Source: CAITWD01 sp963727285 (GTDB lineage: Bacteria; Actinomycetota; Thermoleophilia; Miltoncostaeales; Miltoncostaeaceae). Taken from it: 64,000 nt of DNA. How positions within the stretch are numbered: position 1 is the first letter of the stretch; the number at the start of each line of letters is the position of its first letter. Below the pieces are notes generated by a model. That model saw nothing but the letters and a program-made list of their open reading frames with translations. It did no database searches and was not told where the DNA came from. A program made the position numbers and the translations under genes. Positions 1-9,146 of the stretch are shown one piece after another. The DNA lies in assembly GCA_963727285.1 (NCBI GenBank), contig CAVSFF010000003.1, positions 163,061 through 227,060 of the forward strand, written 5' to 3'.

Positions 1-2
1 TC

Positions 3-1643
3 TTCATCGTGGCCGCAGAAGAGCAGGGCGTCGCGACCGAACTGCTCTCGGGCACCGTCCAGAACGACATCCTCAAAGAATTCATGGTCCGCAATACCTA
101 TATCTATCCGCCGGCACCAAGCATGCGGATCGTCGCCGACATCATCGAGTTCACGGCCCAGCGGATGCCACGGTTCAACTCGATCTCGATCTCCGGGTAC
201 CACATGCAGGAAGCCGGGGCGACGGCGGTGCAGGAGCTCGGATTCACGCTCGCCGACGGCCTCGAGTACGTCCGGGCCGCGATCTCGAAGGGGCTCGATG
301 TCGATGCCTTCGCACCCCGTCTGTCGTTCTTTTTCGCGATCGGCATGGACTTCTTCATGGAGATCGCCAAGCTGCGTGCGGCCCGCATCCTGTGGGCGCG
401 GCTCATGAGCCAATTTGCGCCCGCCAAGCCGGGATCGCTCATGCTGCGCACCCATTGCCAGACCTCAGGCGTCTCGCTGACCGAACAAGACCCCTACAAC
501 AATGTGGTCCGGACGGCGTTCGAGGCACTCGCCGCCGTGCTCGGTGGCACTCAGAGCCTGCACACCAACAGCTTCGATGAGGCGATTGCCCTGCCGACCG
601 AGGCGTCGTCGCGCATTGCCCGGAACACGCAGCTCATCCTCGCCGAGGAAACCGGTGTCACCAGAGTCGTCGACCCCCTCGGCGGGTCGTACTACGTGGA
701 GGCACTGACCGATGCCTTGGCGACCCATGCCTGGGAGCTGATCCAGGAGGTCGAGGCACTCGGCGGCATGACCGCGGCGGTCGAATCGGGAATGCCCAAA
801 CTGCGCATCGAGGAAGCATCCGCACGTCGCCAGGCCCGTGTCGACCGCGGCGACGACACCATCGTCGGGGTCAACAAATATCGGCTCGCCGACGAGGCGC
901 CGGTGGAGATTCTCGAGGTCGACAACCGCGCCGTGCGCGATCAGCAACTGGCACGCCTGGCCGAGGTTCGCGCGACGCGGGACGCTGACGCGGTGGATGC
1001 CACGCTCGCCGCGCTGCGGACCGGCGCCGCGGGCACCGACAACCTGCTGGCCCTGTGCGTGGAGGCGGCCCGCGCCCGTGCGACGCTCGGGGAGATCTCC
1101 GATGCCCTTGAGGACGTCTTCGGCCGTCATCGGGCCGATGTCCGCAGCATCTCGGGGGTCTACGGGGCCGCATACGCCGACGACGCGCGCTTCGGTGCGA
1201 TTCGGGGACGGGTCGAGCAGTTCGCCGATGCCCATGGGCGCCGACCCCGGATGCTGGTCGCCAAGATGGGCCAAGACGGGCACGACCGCGGCGCCAAGGT
1301 GATCGCGACCGCGTTTGCCGACCTGGGATTCGACGTCGAGGTCGGACCGCTGTTCCAGACCCCGGCCGAGGTCGCCCGTGACGCCGTTGACGGCGACGTC
1401 CACGTGGTGGGCATCTCGACGCACGCTGCGGGGCACAAGACGCTGGTGCCACAGCTCATCGCCGAACTGCGCGAGCGGGGCGCCGAGGATGTCGTGGTCG
1501 TCTGCGGCGGCGTCGTCCCGGCGCAGGACTATCCGTTCCTCAGAGATGCCGGGGTCGCCGCCATTTTCGGACCCGGCACCAACATCCCCGACGCTGCAGC
1601 AGAGGTGCTCGACCTGGTTGACACGGTGCGCGCCGGGTCATGA
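3..1643 (+). CDS. mutB: methylmalonyl-CoA mutase large subunit (5' end outside window)
   Basis: Adenosylcobalamin-dependent isomerase that interconverts methylmalonyl-CoA and succinyl-CoA in propionate metabolism. The reading frame is open from the first bases of the window, so the N-terminal part of the catalytic barrel lies upstream. Family blocks are visible: NDILKEFMVRNTYIYPP, FNSISISGYHMQEAGA and DVDAFAPRLSFFFAIGMDFF. The C-terminal ~130 residues form a cobalamin-binding domain with the base-off motif GQDGHDRGAK (the His ligates cobalt), followed by a Ser-Thr-His stretch and a late GG. The stop overlaps the meaB start (ATGA), so the two are probably translationally coupled. The visible 544 residues fit the C-terminal three quarters of a ~700-residue subunit. 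Confidence 0.96.
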   Translation, partial: FIVAAEEQGVATELLSGTVQNDILKEFMVRNTYIYPPAPSMRIVADIIEFTAQRMPRFNSISISGYHMQEAGATAVQELGFTLADGLEYVRAAISKGLDVDAFAPRLSFFFAIGMDFFMEIAKLRAARILWARLMSQFAPAKPGSLMLRTHCQTSGVSLTEQDPYNNVVRTAFEALAAVLGGTQSLHTNSFDEAIALPTEASSRIARNTQLILAEETGVTRVVDPLGGSYYVEALTDALATHAWELIQEVEALGGMTAAVESGMPKLRIEEASARRQARVDRGDDTIVGVNKYRLADEAPVEILEVDNRAVRDQQLARLAEVRATRDADAVDATLAALRTGAAGTDNLLALCVEAARARATLGEISDALEDVFGRHRADVRSISGVYGAAYADDARFGAIRGRVEQFADAHGRRPRMLVAKMGQDGHDRGAKVIATAFADLGFDVEVGPLFQTPAEVARDAVDGDVHVVGISTHAAGHKTLVPQLIAELRERGAEDVVVVCGGVVPAQDYPFLRDAGVAAIFGPGTNIPDAAAEVLDLVDTVRAGS

Positions 1644-2632
1644 GCGCGGAGCCGGACCTCGACGTGCCTGCGCTCGCCGCCGCCATCTGCTCAGGCGACC
1701 GCCGGGCGTTGGCCAAGGGGATCACGCTCGTGGAATCCACCCGGGACGACCACCGCGCACACGCCGAAGCGCTGCTCGCCGCCGTCCCGGCCGCCGCCAC
1801 CCCGGCCATGCGGATCGGCATCTCCGGATCGCCGGGCGTGGGGAAGAGCACCCTGATCGAGGCCCTCGGCCAAACGGTGATCGGCCGGGGTGACCAGCTC
1901 GCGGTGCTCGCCGTGGATCCGTCCAGTTCCGTGTCCGGGGGTTCGATCCTCGGCGACAAGACCCGGATGGTCGATCTGTCGCGCAACGACGCCGCCTTCA
2001 TCCGCCCGTCGCCGGCGGGGCGCACCCTCGGCGGTGTCGCGCGGCGAACCCGTGAGGCCATTCACCTCTGCGAGGCGGCGGGCTTCGCCAAGGTGATCGT
2101 CGAGACGGTCGGCGTCGGGCAATCCGAGACCGCGGTTGCCGGCATGACCGATCTGTTCGTCCTCGTCGTGGCCCCGGCCGGCGGTGACGAACTTCAGGGG
2201 ATCAAGCGCGGGATCATGGAACTGGCCGATCTTGTCGTCGTCAACAAAGCCGATGGTGAGCTGGTCGCGCGCGCGCGGCAAGCGGTCGCCGAATATCGGA
2301 GTGCGATCGCCCTCATGATCCCTCGCCACGTCGGCCTGCCCGCCGACGCGCGCGCCCTGTCGGCACTCACCGGGGACGGCATCGACGAGCTCTGGGAGGA
2401 TCTCCTGGCACGCTGGGGCGCCCTCGAGGGCAGTGGCGAACTTGCCCGCCAGCGGGCGGATCAAGCCCGCGCATGGCTCTGGGACGAGGTCGACATGGGT
2501 CTCCGCGCCCACGCCCTCCGCGCTGCCGGTCCGGCCGAGCACGACCTGGAGCGCGACGTCGAGGCCGGTCGCGTGTTGCCGCACATCGCGGCGGCGCGCA
2601 TTCTCGCCGGCCTGATCGGCGACGACCGCTAG
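1640..2632 (+). CDS. meaB: MeaB/ArgK-type GTPase chaperone of methylmalonyl-CoA mutase
   Basis: P-loop GTPase that protects, loads and reactivates methylmalonyl-CoA mutase. Seen here: a Walker A motif GSPGVGKST near residue 62, the DPSSSVSGGSILGDKTRM block, a long switch region around ETVGVGQSE, and the guanine-specificity motif as NKAD. Length 330 residues is normal for the family. The start ATG overlaps the mutase stop by four bases, which agrees with their physical partnership. The stop overlaps the stop of the convergent ion-channel gene, so there is no intergenic space between them. Confidence 0.96.
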   Translation: MSAEPDLDVPALAAAICSGDRRALAKGITLVESTRDDHRAHAEALLAAVPAAATPAMRIGISGSPGVGKSTLIEALGQTVIGRGDQLAVLAVDPSSSVSGGSILGDKTRMVDLSRNDAAFIRPSPAGRTLGGVARRTREAIHLCEAAGFAKVIVETVGVGQSETAVAGMTDLFVLVVAPAGGDELQGIKRGIMELADLVVVNKADGELVARARQAVAEYRSAIALMIPRHVGLPADARALSALTGDGIDELWEDLLARWGALEGSGELARQRADQARAWLWDEVDMGLRAHALRAAGPAEHDLERDVEAGRVLPHIAAARILAGLIGDDR

Positions 2633-3636
2633 CGGGAGATCTCCGCGAGCGCATTGATGGACCCGAGTGCGACGAGCACGTCGCCCGCGCCAAGCACGGT
2701 GTCGGAATCCGGTGCCGCCCGCAGCAGTGCGGACCCCTTCGGCCGGACCGCGAGGATGCTGACCCCGCGGAATCGCCCTGTCACCTCCTGGACCGACAGG
2801 TCCTCGAGCACACTGCCGGCGCGGACTTCAAGTTCCTCGAGGCGCAGATCCGGCGTGATCTGCACCAGGTCCAGGAAGTCGATCACCGCCGGCTGGACCG
2901 ACACCGCCGCCAGCATGCGACCCGAAACCGCATAGGGCTGGATCACTCGGTTCGCTCCGGCCCGGTACAGGCGGTCGATCGACTCGAGATCCGTCGCGCG
3001 GGCCACGATCGTCAGGTCGTCCCGGACCGCACGCGCGCTGAGGGTGATGTACACATTCAGCGCGACCGCGTCCACGGCACAGACCAACCCGCGCGCCCGC
3101 GTGATGCCTGCCTGCAGCAGCACGGCCTCACGGGTCGCATCGCCCAACAGATGCGGGATGCGGGCGTCGGTCAGCTCGGCGCCGATCTCCGCCTTGGTAT
3201 CGATGACCACCACTGGAAGACCCTGCTTGCGGAATTCCTCCGTCGCGGCGCGGCCCACGCGCCCGTAGCCGCACACGATGAAGTGATCGTAGAGCCCACC
3301 GATCTCACGCTTCACTCGCGATCTCCTCACGCTCCGCTCGAGTTCCCCCGAGGCGATCAGCTCCGTCGTGGCCGCCAGCAATGCGAACACCGACACCAGG
3401 CCCAAGACGATCAACACCGTCGTAAAGGCGTCTCCGCCGGGTCCGAGCGGGCGCACCGTCGAGTACCCGATCGTACTCAGCGTGATGACCGTCATGAACG
3501 TGGCGTCGCGGAAGCTCCAGCCCAAAAAGGCCATATATCCGACGACTCCGAGCAGCCCCACCAGAATGATCAACGCGATGGGAAGCCGGAACCGCCGGAA
3601 CAGGATTTCGAGACTGGTGTTCTCCGGCGGCGCCAC
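2629..3636 (-). CDS. two-TM potassium channel fused to RCK (TrkA-N/TrkA-C) domains
   Basis: Membrane K+ channel with a cytosolic regulatory domain. Two hydrophobic helices (LPIALIILVGLLGVVGY and TTVLIVLGLVSVFALLA) flank a pore loop TLSTIGYSTVRPLG. A Rossmann-type TrkA-N domain follows, with the nucleotide-binding motif GYGRVG and an Asp at the end of the next strand (VVVIDTKAE). The last ~80 residues look like TrkA-C. The frame stays open to 3705, but the GTG at 3636 is chosen because GGGAGA lies about eight bases before it. The pore signature reads GYS where K+ channels usually have GYG, so selectivity may be altered. It is divergent to the RpiR-type gene. Confidence 0.88.
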   Translation of the reverse strand: MAPPENTSLEILFRRFRLPIALIILVGLLGVVGYMAFLGWSFRDATFMTVITLSTIGYSTVRPLGPGGDAFTTVLIVLGLVSVFALLAATTELIASGELERSVRRSRVKREIGGLYDHFIVCGYGRVGRAATEEFRKQGLPVVVIDTKAEIGAELTDARIPHLLGDATREAVLLQAGITRARGLVCAVDAVALNVYITLSARAVRDDLTIVARATDLESIDRLYRAGANRVIQPYAVSGRMLAAVSVQPAVIDFLDLVQITPDLRLEELEVRAGSVLEDLSVQEVTGRFRGVSILAVRPKGSALLRAAPDSDTVLGAGDVLVALGSINALAEISR

Positions 3637-3759
3637 ACCGCGATTCTCCCATTCCCGGGCGGCGCCTGCACGACTGCGCCGACGACGGGTCCGGACAGCT
3701 GGCAATCTGCAGGCCCGTCAGTAGGGGAGCGCGTGCCGACGGCGAAAGGTGCCGACACG

Positions 3760-4611
3760 ATGACGATGCCCTCAGATATCGACAGCCTCCGCGAACGCCT
3801 GCGTCGCGACTACGAGGCATTCAGCCCCGCGCAGCAGGCGCTGGCCCGGTATATCGCCGATCATCTGCCCGACCTGCCGCTGATGTCGGCGCACGAGGTC
3901 GCCCGCGCGGCGCACTGCAGCCCCGCCACCGTCGTGCGGTTCGCCCAGGCGCTCGGGTACAACGGCTACCCGGATCTCCAACAGATCGTCCGCCACGACC
4001 AGCGCCCCTGGCTGCCGACCTCATCCCGCGAGCACAAGTTCGGGGTCATCGGCGGTGCCGACACGGTGGCCTCGTCGCTCGCCGCCGATCGCCATGCGCT
4101 CGAGAACACCGCCGATCGCCTGACCCAGCGCGGTCTCGGTCCGGTGGCACAGGCACTCGCCGGGCGGCGCCCGGTCGTCGTCGCGGGCGACGGGCACGCC
4201 CGGGTGATCGTCGGCCTGCTCGTCGACCGCTTCGCCCGGCTCGGCATTCCGGCCGTCGCCGTCACGGCGCTCGACCTCGCCGACCGCGCCTGGCTCGAGA
4301 CCCTTGCCCCCAAGGGCGCCGTGCTGGCCGTCAGCGTCGGCCGCGAGGCACAGGTGGCCCAGGCGGCCATCGATGCCGCGCTGACGGCGAACGTCCCGGC
4401 GACCGCCCTCGTCGATTCCACGCTGTCCGGGCTCGCGCGGCTGCCGCTCGCCCGCGTCGTACCGGCCGACACCCGTGCCGGCGCGCCCAGTCTCGTGGCG
4501 ATGGTGGCCGTCGCCCAGGCGCTCGTCGTCCTGGTGGAGTCGGCCGCGCGTCGTGGCAGCGGCCGCGCCGACGAACACGAGGACCACGGGCTCAGCGCCA
4601 TCGGCGCCTAG
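3760..4611 (+). CDS. RpiR-family transcriptional regulator (HTH plus SIS domain)
   Basis: Predicted sugar-phosphate-sensing regulator, 283 residues. The N-terminal ~80 residues carry an RpiR-type helix-turn-helix, with ALARYIADHLPDLPLMS followed by the recognition region AAHCSPATVVRFAQALG. The C-terminal half fits a SIS (sugar isomerase) fold, with VVVAGDGHARVI and GAVLAVSVGRE at the places where the ligand loops sit. The frame is open far upstream through antisense sequence; ATG 3760 is chosen because GAAAGG lies ten bases before it. The ligand is unknown. It could control the divergent channel gene or the pdxST genes that follow, but no operator was recognised. Confidence 0.85.
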   Translation: MTMPSDIDSLRERLRRDYEAFSPAQQALARYIADHLPDLPLMSAHEVARAAHCSPATVVRFAQALGYNGYPDLQQIVRHDQRPWLPTSSREHKFGVIGGADTVASSLAADRHALENTADRLTQRGLGPVAQALAGRRPVVVAGDGHARVIVGLLVDRFARLGIPAVAVTALDLADRAWLETLAPKGAVLAVSVGREAQVAQAAIDAALTANVPATALVDSTLSGLARLPLARVVPADTRAGAPSLVAMVAVAQALVVLVESAARRGSGRADEHEDHGLSAIGA

Positions 4612-4635
4612 TCCGGGGTGTCCGGCGATCGGGGT

Positions 4636-4645
4636 CGGCTAGACT
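4636..4645 (+). promoter_or_regulatory. possible -10 region upstream of pdxS
   Basis: CGGCTAGACT contains TAGACT (4640-4645), a common actinobacterial -10 form, about 40 bases before the pdxS GTG. The same ten bases occur upstream of sahH (36713-36722). No convincing -35 was seen. Confidence 0.35.
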
Positions 4646-4684
4646 GGCCGGAGCGACCACGATTTCCGAATCTAAGGGGTAGGT

Positions 4685-5590
4685 GTGGCTGATCAGTCCG
4701 GGACCAACGGGCGCACGGGAACCTTGCGGGTCAAGAGCGGACTCGCGCAGATGCTCAAGGGTGGCGTGATCATGGACGTCGTCAACGCCGAGCAGGCGCG
4801 CATCGCCGAAGAGGCCGGTGCCTGTGCCGTCATGGCGCTCGAGCGGATCCCCGCCGACATTCGCGCCGACGGGGGCGTTGCCCGCATGAGCGACCCGGAT
4901 CTGATCATCGGAATCAAGGACGCTGTCTCGATCCCGGTCATGGCGAAGTGCCGGATCGGGCACTTCGTCGAGGCGCAGATCCTGCAGAGTCTCGAGATCG
5001 ACTACATCGACGAGTCCGAAGTGCTGACGCCCGCCGATGAGGCCCATCACGTCGACAAGCATGCATTCACGGTGCCGTTCGTGTGCGGGGCCACCGACCT
5101 CGGCGAGGCGCTGCGGCGCATCAACGAGGGCGCCGCGATGATTCGGACCAAGGGCGAGGCCGGGACCGGCAACGTCGTTGAGGCCGTCCGGCATATGCGC
5201 GCAATCCACGGCGGCATCGCCCGGCTGCGCGCGGCGCGCCCGGACGAGCTCTACGCGGCCGCCAAGGATTTGCGCGCCCCGTATGACCTGGTGGTCGCGG
5301 TGGCCGAATCCGGGGAACTCCCGGTGGTCAACTTTTCCGCCGGAGGCATCGCCACGCCCGCCGACGCCGCCCTGATGATGCAGCTCGGTGCCGACGGTGT
5401 GTTCGTCGGCAGCGGCATCTTCAAGAGCGAGGCGCCGGCGGCACGCGCACGCGCAATCGTCGAGGCGGTCACCCACTTCGGCGATCCGGAGGTGCTCGCG
5501 CGCGTCTCGGCCGGGTTGAAGGACGCGATGCCCGGGCTCGAGATCGGCTCTCTCGGCGAGGGTGAACTGCTCCAGACGCGGGGCTGGTGA
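4685..5590 (+). CDS. pdxS: pyridoxal 5'-phosphate synthase subunit PdxS
   Basis: Synthase subunit of the DXP-independent vitamin B6 pathway. It condenses ribose 5-phosphate, glyceraldehyde 3-phosphate and ammonia (supplied by PdxT) into PLP. Length 301 residues is typical. The catalytic lysines are in VMAKCRIGHF and MIRTKGEAGTGN, and the phosphate-binding FSAGGIATPADAALM and GVFVGSGIFKS blocks are present. It starts with GTG at 4685 after an AAGGGG sequence. The pdxT gene follows after ten bases, as expected for the two-subunit complex. Confidence 0.97.
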   Translation: MADQSGTNGRTGTLRVKSGLAQMLKGGVIMDVVNAEQARIAEEAGACAVMALERIPADIRADGGVARMSDPDLIIGIKDAVSIPVMAKCRIGHFVEAQILQSLEIDYIDESEVLTPADEAHHVDKHAFTVPFVCGATDLGEALRRINEGAAMIRTKGEAGTGNVVEAVRHMRAIHGGIARLRAARPDELYAAAKDLRAPYDLVVAVAESGELPVVNFSAGGIATPADAALMMQLGADGVFVGSGIFKSEAPAARARAIVEAVTHFGDPEVLARVSAGLKDAMPGLEIGSLGEGELLQTRGW

Positions 5591-5600
5591 GAACCTCCCG

Positions 5601-6238
5601 GTGAGCCTGCCGCTGCGCATCGGGGTCCTCGCCATCCAGGGCGCGGTGTCCGAGCACGAGCGCGCGCTGCGCGCCGTCGGCGCCGAGCCGGTGCGGGTCC
5701 GCGACGCGCGCGATCTGGACCTGCTCGACGGCCTCGTGATCCCGGGCGGCGAGACCACGACGCTCCGACGCGTCGCCGGCGATTCGGGCCTGATCGACGC
5801 GCTCGCGGGCCCGGCGCCGCGATGGGCTGCCGATCCTCGGCACCTGTGCAGGGATGATCGCGTTGGCCGACGAGATCGCCGACGGCGAATCCTCCTCTGA
5901 TCGGGGGGCTCGACATCTCCGTACGGCGGAACGGCTACGGGCGTCAGGTTGCCTCCTGTGAGGCCCGCCTCGCCTGCGCCGGACTTGGGGACGGGACGCT
6001 CGTGGCCGTCTTCATCCGCGCACCGGTCGTCGAGCGGGTCGCCGACGGGGTCACCGTTCATGCGCGATATGACGGCGCCCCGGTCGCGGTCAGCGACGGC
6101 CCGCTGATGGGTGTCGCGTTCCACCCGGAACTGACCGACGATCTGCGGTTCCATCAATGGTTGGTCGATCAGGCTCTGCGGTACGCGGCCCGATCGGACG
6201 TGCGGACAAAGGAGGGTGTCGGTGTCGGGGCACAGTAA
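5601..6238 (+). CDS. pdxT: glutaminase subunit PdxT of PLP synthase, two frameshifts
   Basis: Class I glutamine amidotransferase that passes ammonia to PdxS. The protein is recognisable only by joining three frames. IGVLAIQGAVSEHE and GLVIPGGETTTLRR lie in the first (to about 5815). GLPILGTCAGMIALADEIADGE with the catalytic Cys lies in the second (5824 to about 5890). LIGGLDISVRRNGYGRQV through FHPELTDD (catalytic His and Glu) lies in the third (5897 to 6238). Each change equals one extra base. The joined product has the usual ~200 residues and all catalytic residues, so sequencing error is more likely than loss of function. The end overlaps yebC by 17 bases. Confidence 0.9.
6208..6215 (+). 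promoter_or_regulatory. strong ribosome-binding site deciding the yebC start
   Basis: AAAGGAGG lies six bases before GTG 6222 and directly against GTG 6216. Spacing therefore favours 6222, which gives the usual YebC beginning (SGHSKW). Confidence 0.75.
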
Positions 6239-6971
6239 GTGGGCGACCATCAAGCGCAAGAAGGGTGCGGCCGACGCCAAGCGCGGTCAGCTGTTTTCCA
6301 AGCTCGCACGGGCGATCATCGTCGCCGCCAAGGAGGGCGGGCCGGATCCCGAGTCCAACGCCACCCTGGCGAACGCCATCCAGAAGGCGCGCGACAACTC
6401 GATGCCCAAGGACAACATCGAGCGCGCGATCGCGCGCGGTGCCGGCTCCGGTGACGGCGAGGCCTACGAATCGATCGCCTACGAGGGATACGGCCCCGGG
6501 GGCGTCGCGATCCTCTGCATGATCCTCACCGACAACCGCAACCGCGCGGCATCGGACGTCCGCCACATCTTCTCCAAGCATGGGGGAGCGCTCGGGACGC
6601 CCGGGACGGTCGCCTGGCAGTTCGAGCGCAAGGGTGTGATCCTCGTGGACGCCGACACGATCGACGAGGACACCCTGATGGAGGCCGCTCTCGACGCCGG
6701 TGCGGAGGACATCGTCCATGACGGGTCGCAATGGCAGGTCACGACGGGTCCGTCGGAGCTCGGCCCGGTTCGCGAGGCGCTCGAATCCGGCGGCATCGCC
6801 TACGCATCCGCCGACCTGACGATGATTCCCAAGAGCACCATCGCCCCGACCGAGGCGGACGCCCGGCGCCTGCTCAAGCTGATCGACGCCCTCGAGGACA
6901 ACGACGATGTGCAGGAAGTCTTCGCCAACTTCGACATCTCCGAAGAGATCCTCGAAGCCGTTGCGGTGTAG
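6222..6971 (+). CDS. yebC: YebC/PmpR-family protein
   Basis: Member of the TACO1/YebC family. Members have been described as transcription regulators and, more recently, as translation factors that help ribosomes through difficult sequences. 249 residues from GTG 6222. Family hallmarks are SGHSKWATIKRKK at the N-terminus, LFSKLARAIIVAAKEGG, KARDNSMPKDNIERAI and YEGYGPGGVA. It lies between pdxT (17-base overlap) and ruvC (18-base gap), the order found in many actinobacteria. Confidence 0.97.
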   Translation: MSGHSKWATIKRKKGAADAKRGQLFSKLARAIIVAAKEGGPDPESNATLANAIQKARDNSMPKDNIERAIARGAGSGDGEAYESIAYEGYGPGGVAILCMILTDNRNRAASDVRHIFSKHGGALGTPGTVAWQFERKGVILVDADTIDEDTLMEAALDAGAEDIVHDGSQWQVTTGPSELGPVREALESGGIAYASADLTMIPKSTIAPTEADARRLLKLIDALEDNDDVQEVFANFDISEEILEAVAV

Positions 6972-6989
6972 GCCGGCCGGGTCGCGGTC

Positions 6990-7478
6990 GTGATTCTGGG
7001 CATCGACCCCGGGCTCGCCTCGACCGGCTTCGGGGTCATCGAGCGGCACGCGGGCCGGCTCCGGGCAGTCGAATGGGGTGTCATCCGTACGCGTCCGGCC
7101 ACCCCGCACGCGCAGCGCCTGGTCGAGATTCACCAGACCGTCGCCGGACTCCTCGTGCGCTACCCGATCGACGCTGCGGCAATCGAATCCTGGTTCATCC
7201 ACCCGGTCAGCAAAGCCGCCATGGGGATGGCCGAGTCGCGCGGGGCAGTCCTGGTCGCGATCGCCTCCGCCGGCGTCGAGGTCGTCGAGTACTCGCCGAA
7301 CACGATCAAACAGTCGGTCACGGGGAACGGGAGCGCGGGCAAGGAGCAGGTTCGGGCCATGGTCGAGCGCCTGGCCGGCGTCGACCCGGGCACCGACCAT
7401 GCCAGCGATGCGATCGCCGCCGCGCTGTGCCATCTGTCCTCGTCACCGCTCGCCGACGCCATCCGGCGCGCGCGCTAG
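6990..7478 (+). CDS. ruvC: Holliday junction resolvase RuvC
   Basis: Endonuclease that cuts Holliday junctions moved by RuvAB. 162 residues starting at GTG. The RNase H-like active site is visible: the first Asp in GIDPGLASTGFG, the Glu in AAIESWFIH, and the two Asp residues in DHASDAIAAALCH. First gene of a tight ruvC-ruvA-ruvB series, with ten bases to ruvA. Confidence 0.96.
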   Translation: MILGIDPGLASTGFGVIERHAGRLRAVEWGVIRTRPATPHAQRLVEIHQTVAGLLVRYPIDAAAIESWFIHPVSKAAMGMAESRGAVLVAIASAGVEVVEYSPNTIKQSVTGNGSAGKEQVRAMVERLAGVDPGTDHASDAIAAALCHLSSSPLADAIRRAR

Positions 7479-7488
7479 CCTCGCAGCG

Positions 7489-8079
7489 ATGATCCGTTCG
7501 GTCCGAGGGACCCTCACGGCGGTTGGTGCCGACGGTGCCGTCGTCGAAGTCGGAGGCGTCGGACTGCTTGTCCACGTCTCCACGCAGACCCAGGGAGGCC
7601 TTCCGCCGCTCGGCGGTGTCGTCGCCCTCGAGACGCATCTGATCGTCAGGGAGGACGCGCTGGAGCTGTTCGGCTTTGCCGGCGCGGCGGAACGCGAACT
7701 GTTCGTGGCGTTCGTCGGGGTCAGCGGCGTCGGACCCAAGTCGGCGATCGCCATCTGCGGATTGGCCGATCCCGCGACGCTTCGGCGAACGATTCAGACC
7801 GGCGATACCACGACCCTGCAGCGTGCGGCGGGAGTCGGCAAGCGCACCGCTGAGCGCCTGGTCGTCGAGCTCCGGGACCGCCTGGGCCCGTCCGCCGCCG
7901 ACGCGACCGTCACCGGCACCACGACGGCGATGACCGGCCCCCTGCACGATGCCCACGCGGCACTCGCGGCACTCGGCTTCGGCGGCGACGAGATCACGTG
8001 GGCGCTCGCCGACGGTGATGCCGACGCGGACACCGGCGAACTGGTGCGGGCCGCACTGACCCGCCTGCGCAAGTCGTGA
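7489..8079 (+). CDS. ruvA: Holliday junction branch-migration protein RuvA
   Basis: Tetrameric junction-binding subunit that guides the RuvB motors. 196 residues from ATG 7489. An N-terminal OB fold (MIRSVRGTLTAV) is followed by two helix-hairpin-helix elements (VSGVGPKSAIAI and AAGVGKRTAERLV) and a flexible linker. A C-terminal three-helix domain (AALAALGFGGDEI) contacts RuvB. The stop shares one base with the ruvB start (TGATG). Confidence 0.96.
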   Translation: MIRSVRGTLTAVGADGAVVEVGGVGLLVHVSTQTQGGLPPLGGVVALETHLIVREDALELFGFAGAAERELFVAFVGVSGVGPKSAIAICGLADPATLRRTIQTGDTTTLQRAAGVGKRTAERLVVELRDRLGPSAADATVTGTTTAMTGPLHDAHAALAALGFGGDEITWALADGDADADTGELVRAALTRLRKS

Positions 8080-9097
8080 TGTCGGACGTGCGCCTTACCG
8101 ACGCCGACGAGCGGCCCGACGACGTCGATTTCGACCGCGCGCTGCGGCCGCAGAGCATCACGACCTTCGTGGGCCAGGATTCCGCCCGCCAAAAGCTCAG
8201 CGTGTTCCTGACGGCCGCCCGTCAGCGCAACGAGCCGCTGGATCACGTCCTGCTGGCCGGGCCGCCGGGTCTCGGCAAGACATCATTGGCCCGGATCATC
8301 GCCAAGGAGCTCGATGTCGGGTTCCACACGACCAGCGGCCCGGTGATCGAGCGCAAGGGCGATCTGGCCGCAATCCTGACGGCGGTCAAGGAGCACGACG
8401 TCCTGTTCATCGACGAGATTCACCGTCTGGGACGCGCGGTCGAGGAGAGTGCTCTATCCGGCGATGGAGGACTTCGAGATCGACATCGTCACCGGTCAGG
8501 GCCCGTCGGCGACCATTCTGCGGCTCCCGCTGCCGCCCTTCACCCTTGTCGCCGCCACGACCCGCACCGGGCTCCTGTCGGCGCCGCTGCTCGGGCGCTT
8601 CGGCATCGTCGAACGGCTGAACTACTACACCTACCCCCAGCTCGCGCAGATCGTCCAGCGATCGGCCTCGCTGTTGGACATCGAGATCGACCCTGAGGGG
8701 TCTGCCGCGATTGCCTCACGGGCGCGCGGCACGCCGCGGATCGCCAACCGCCTCGTGCGACGGGTGCGCGACGTGGCGCAGGTCCGGGGCATCCGACAAA
8801 TCGATGCCGGCCTCGCGCACGAGGCGCTCGACCTGCTCGAGGTTGATGCACTGCGGACTCGAAGACCTCGACCGTCGGATTCTGCGCGCCCTGACACAGG
8901 CGTTCGAAGGGCGTCCCGTCGGTCTCGGAACCCTCGCCGACAGCGTCGGCGAGTCGCCCGACACCATCGAAGACGTCTATGAGCCATATCTGCTGCAGGA
9001 AGGCCTGATCGCCCGGACCCCCCGCGGGCGCGTCGCCATGCCCAAGGCCTACCGCCACCTCGGTATCGAGCCGCCCTCGGAGCCGGTGCTCTTCTAG
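8079..9097 (+). CDS. ruvB: Holliday junction DNA helicase RuvB, two frameshifts
   Basis: AAA+ ATPase that drives branch migration. Walker A is GPPGLGKTS, Walker B is DEIHRL, sensor 1 is AATTRTG and the arginine-finger region is APLLGRFG. The winged-helix domain ends the protein. Two single extra bases break the frame: an A at about 8448 (VEE to VLYPAMEDFEIDI) and a C at about 8854 (LLEVDAL to GLEDLDRR). Removing them gives a normal ~339-residue protein with nothing missing. ruvB sits in an intact operon, so sequencing error is the best explanation. Confidence 0.93.
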
Positions 9098-9104
9098 CGA
9101 CCGG

Positions 9105-9134
9105 CCCCGCCGCGGACGATGTCACGCGACGGGG
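9105..9134. terminator. hairpin between convergent ruvB and the Asp/His-rich gene
   Basis: CCCCGCCGCG (9105-9114) pairs with CGCGACGGGG (9125-9134) with one mismatch around a ten-base loop. There is no T run, so termination in either direction is only plausible. Confidence 0.35.
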
Positions 9135-9146
9135 CGGCGGCGGACC

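Noticed and set aside
465..1436. Long open frame on the minus strand opposite the mutase gene
   Set aside because: High-GC codon use leaves antisense frames open. The sequence has no domain and is fully covered by the mutase.
2473..3759. N-terminal extension of the RpiR-type frame
   Set aside because: It runs antisense through the channel gene and the HTH begins at 3760 with its own ribosome site.
4592..6280. 562-codon minus-strand frame opposite pdxS/pdxT
   Set aside because: Arg/Ala-rich shadow of conserved genes on the other strand.
8440..8860. Programmed +1 frameshifting in ruvB
   Set aside because: No slippery site or stop-codon context of the prfB type. The two extra bases restore a normal protein when removed, and similar insertions occur in unrelated genes.
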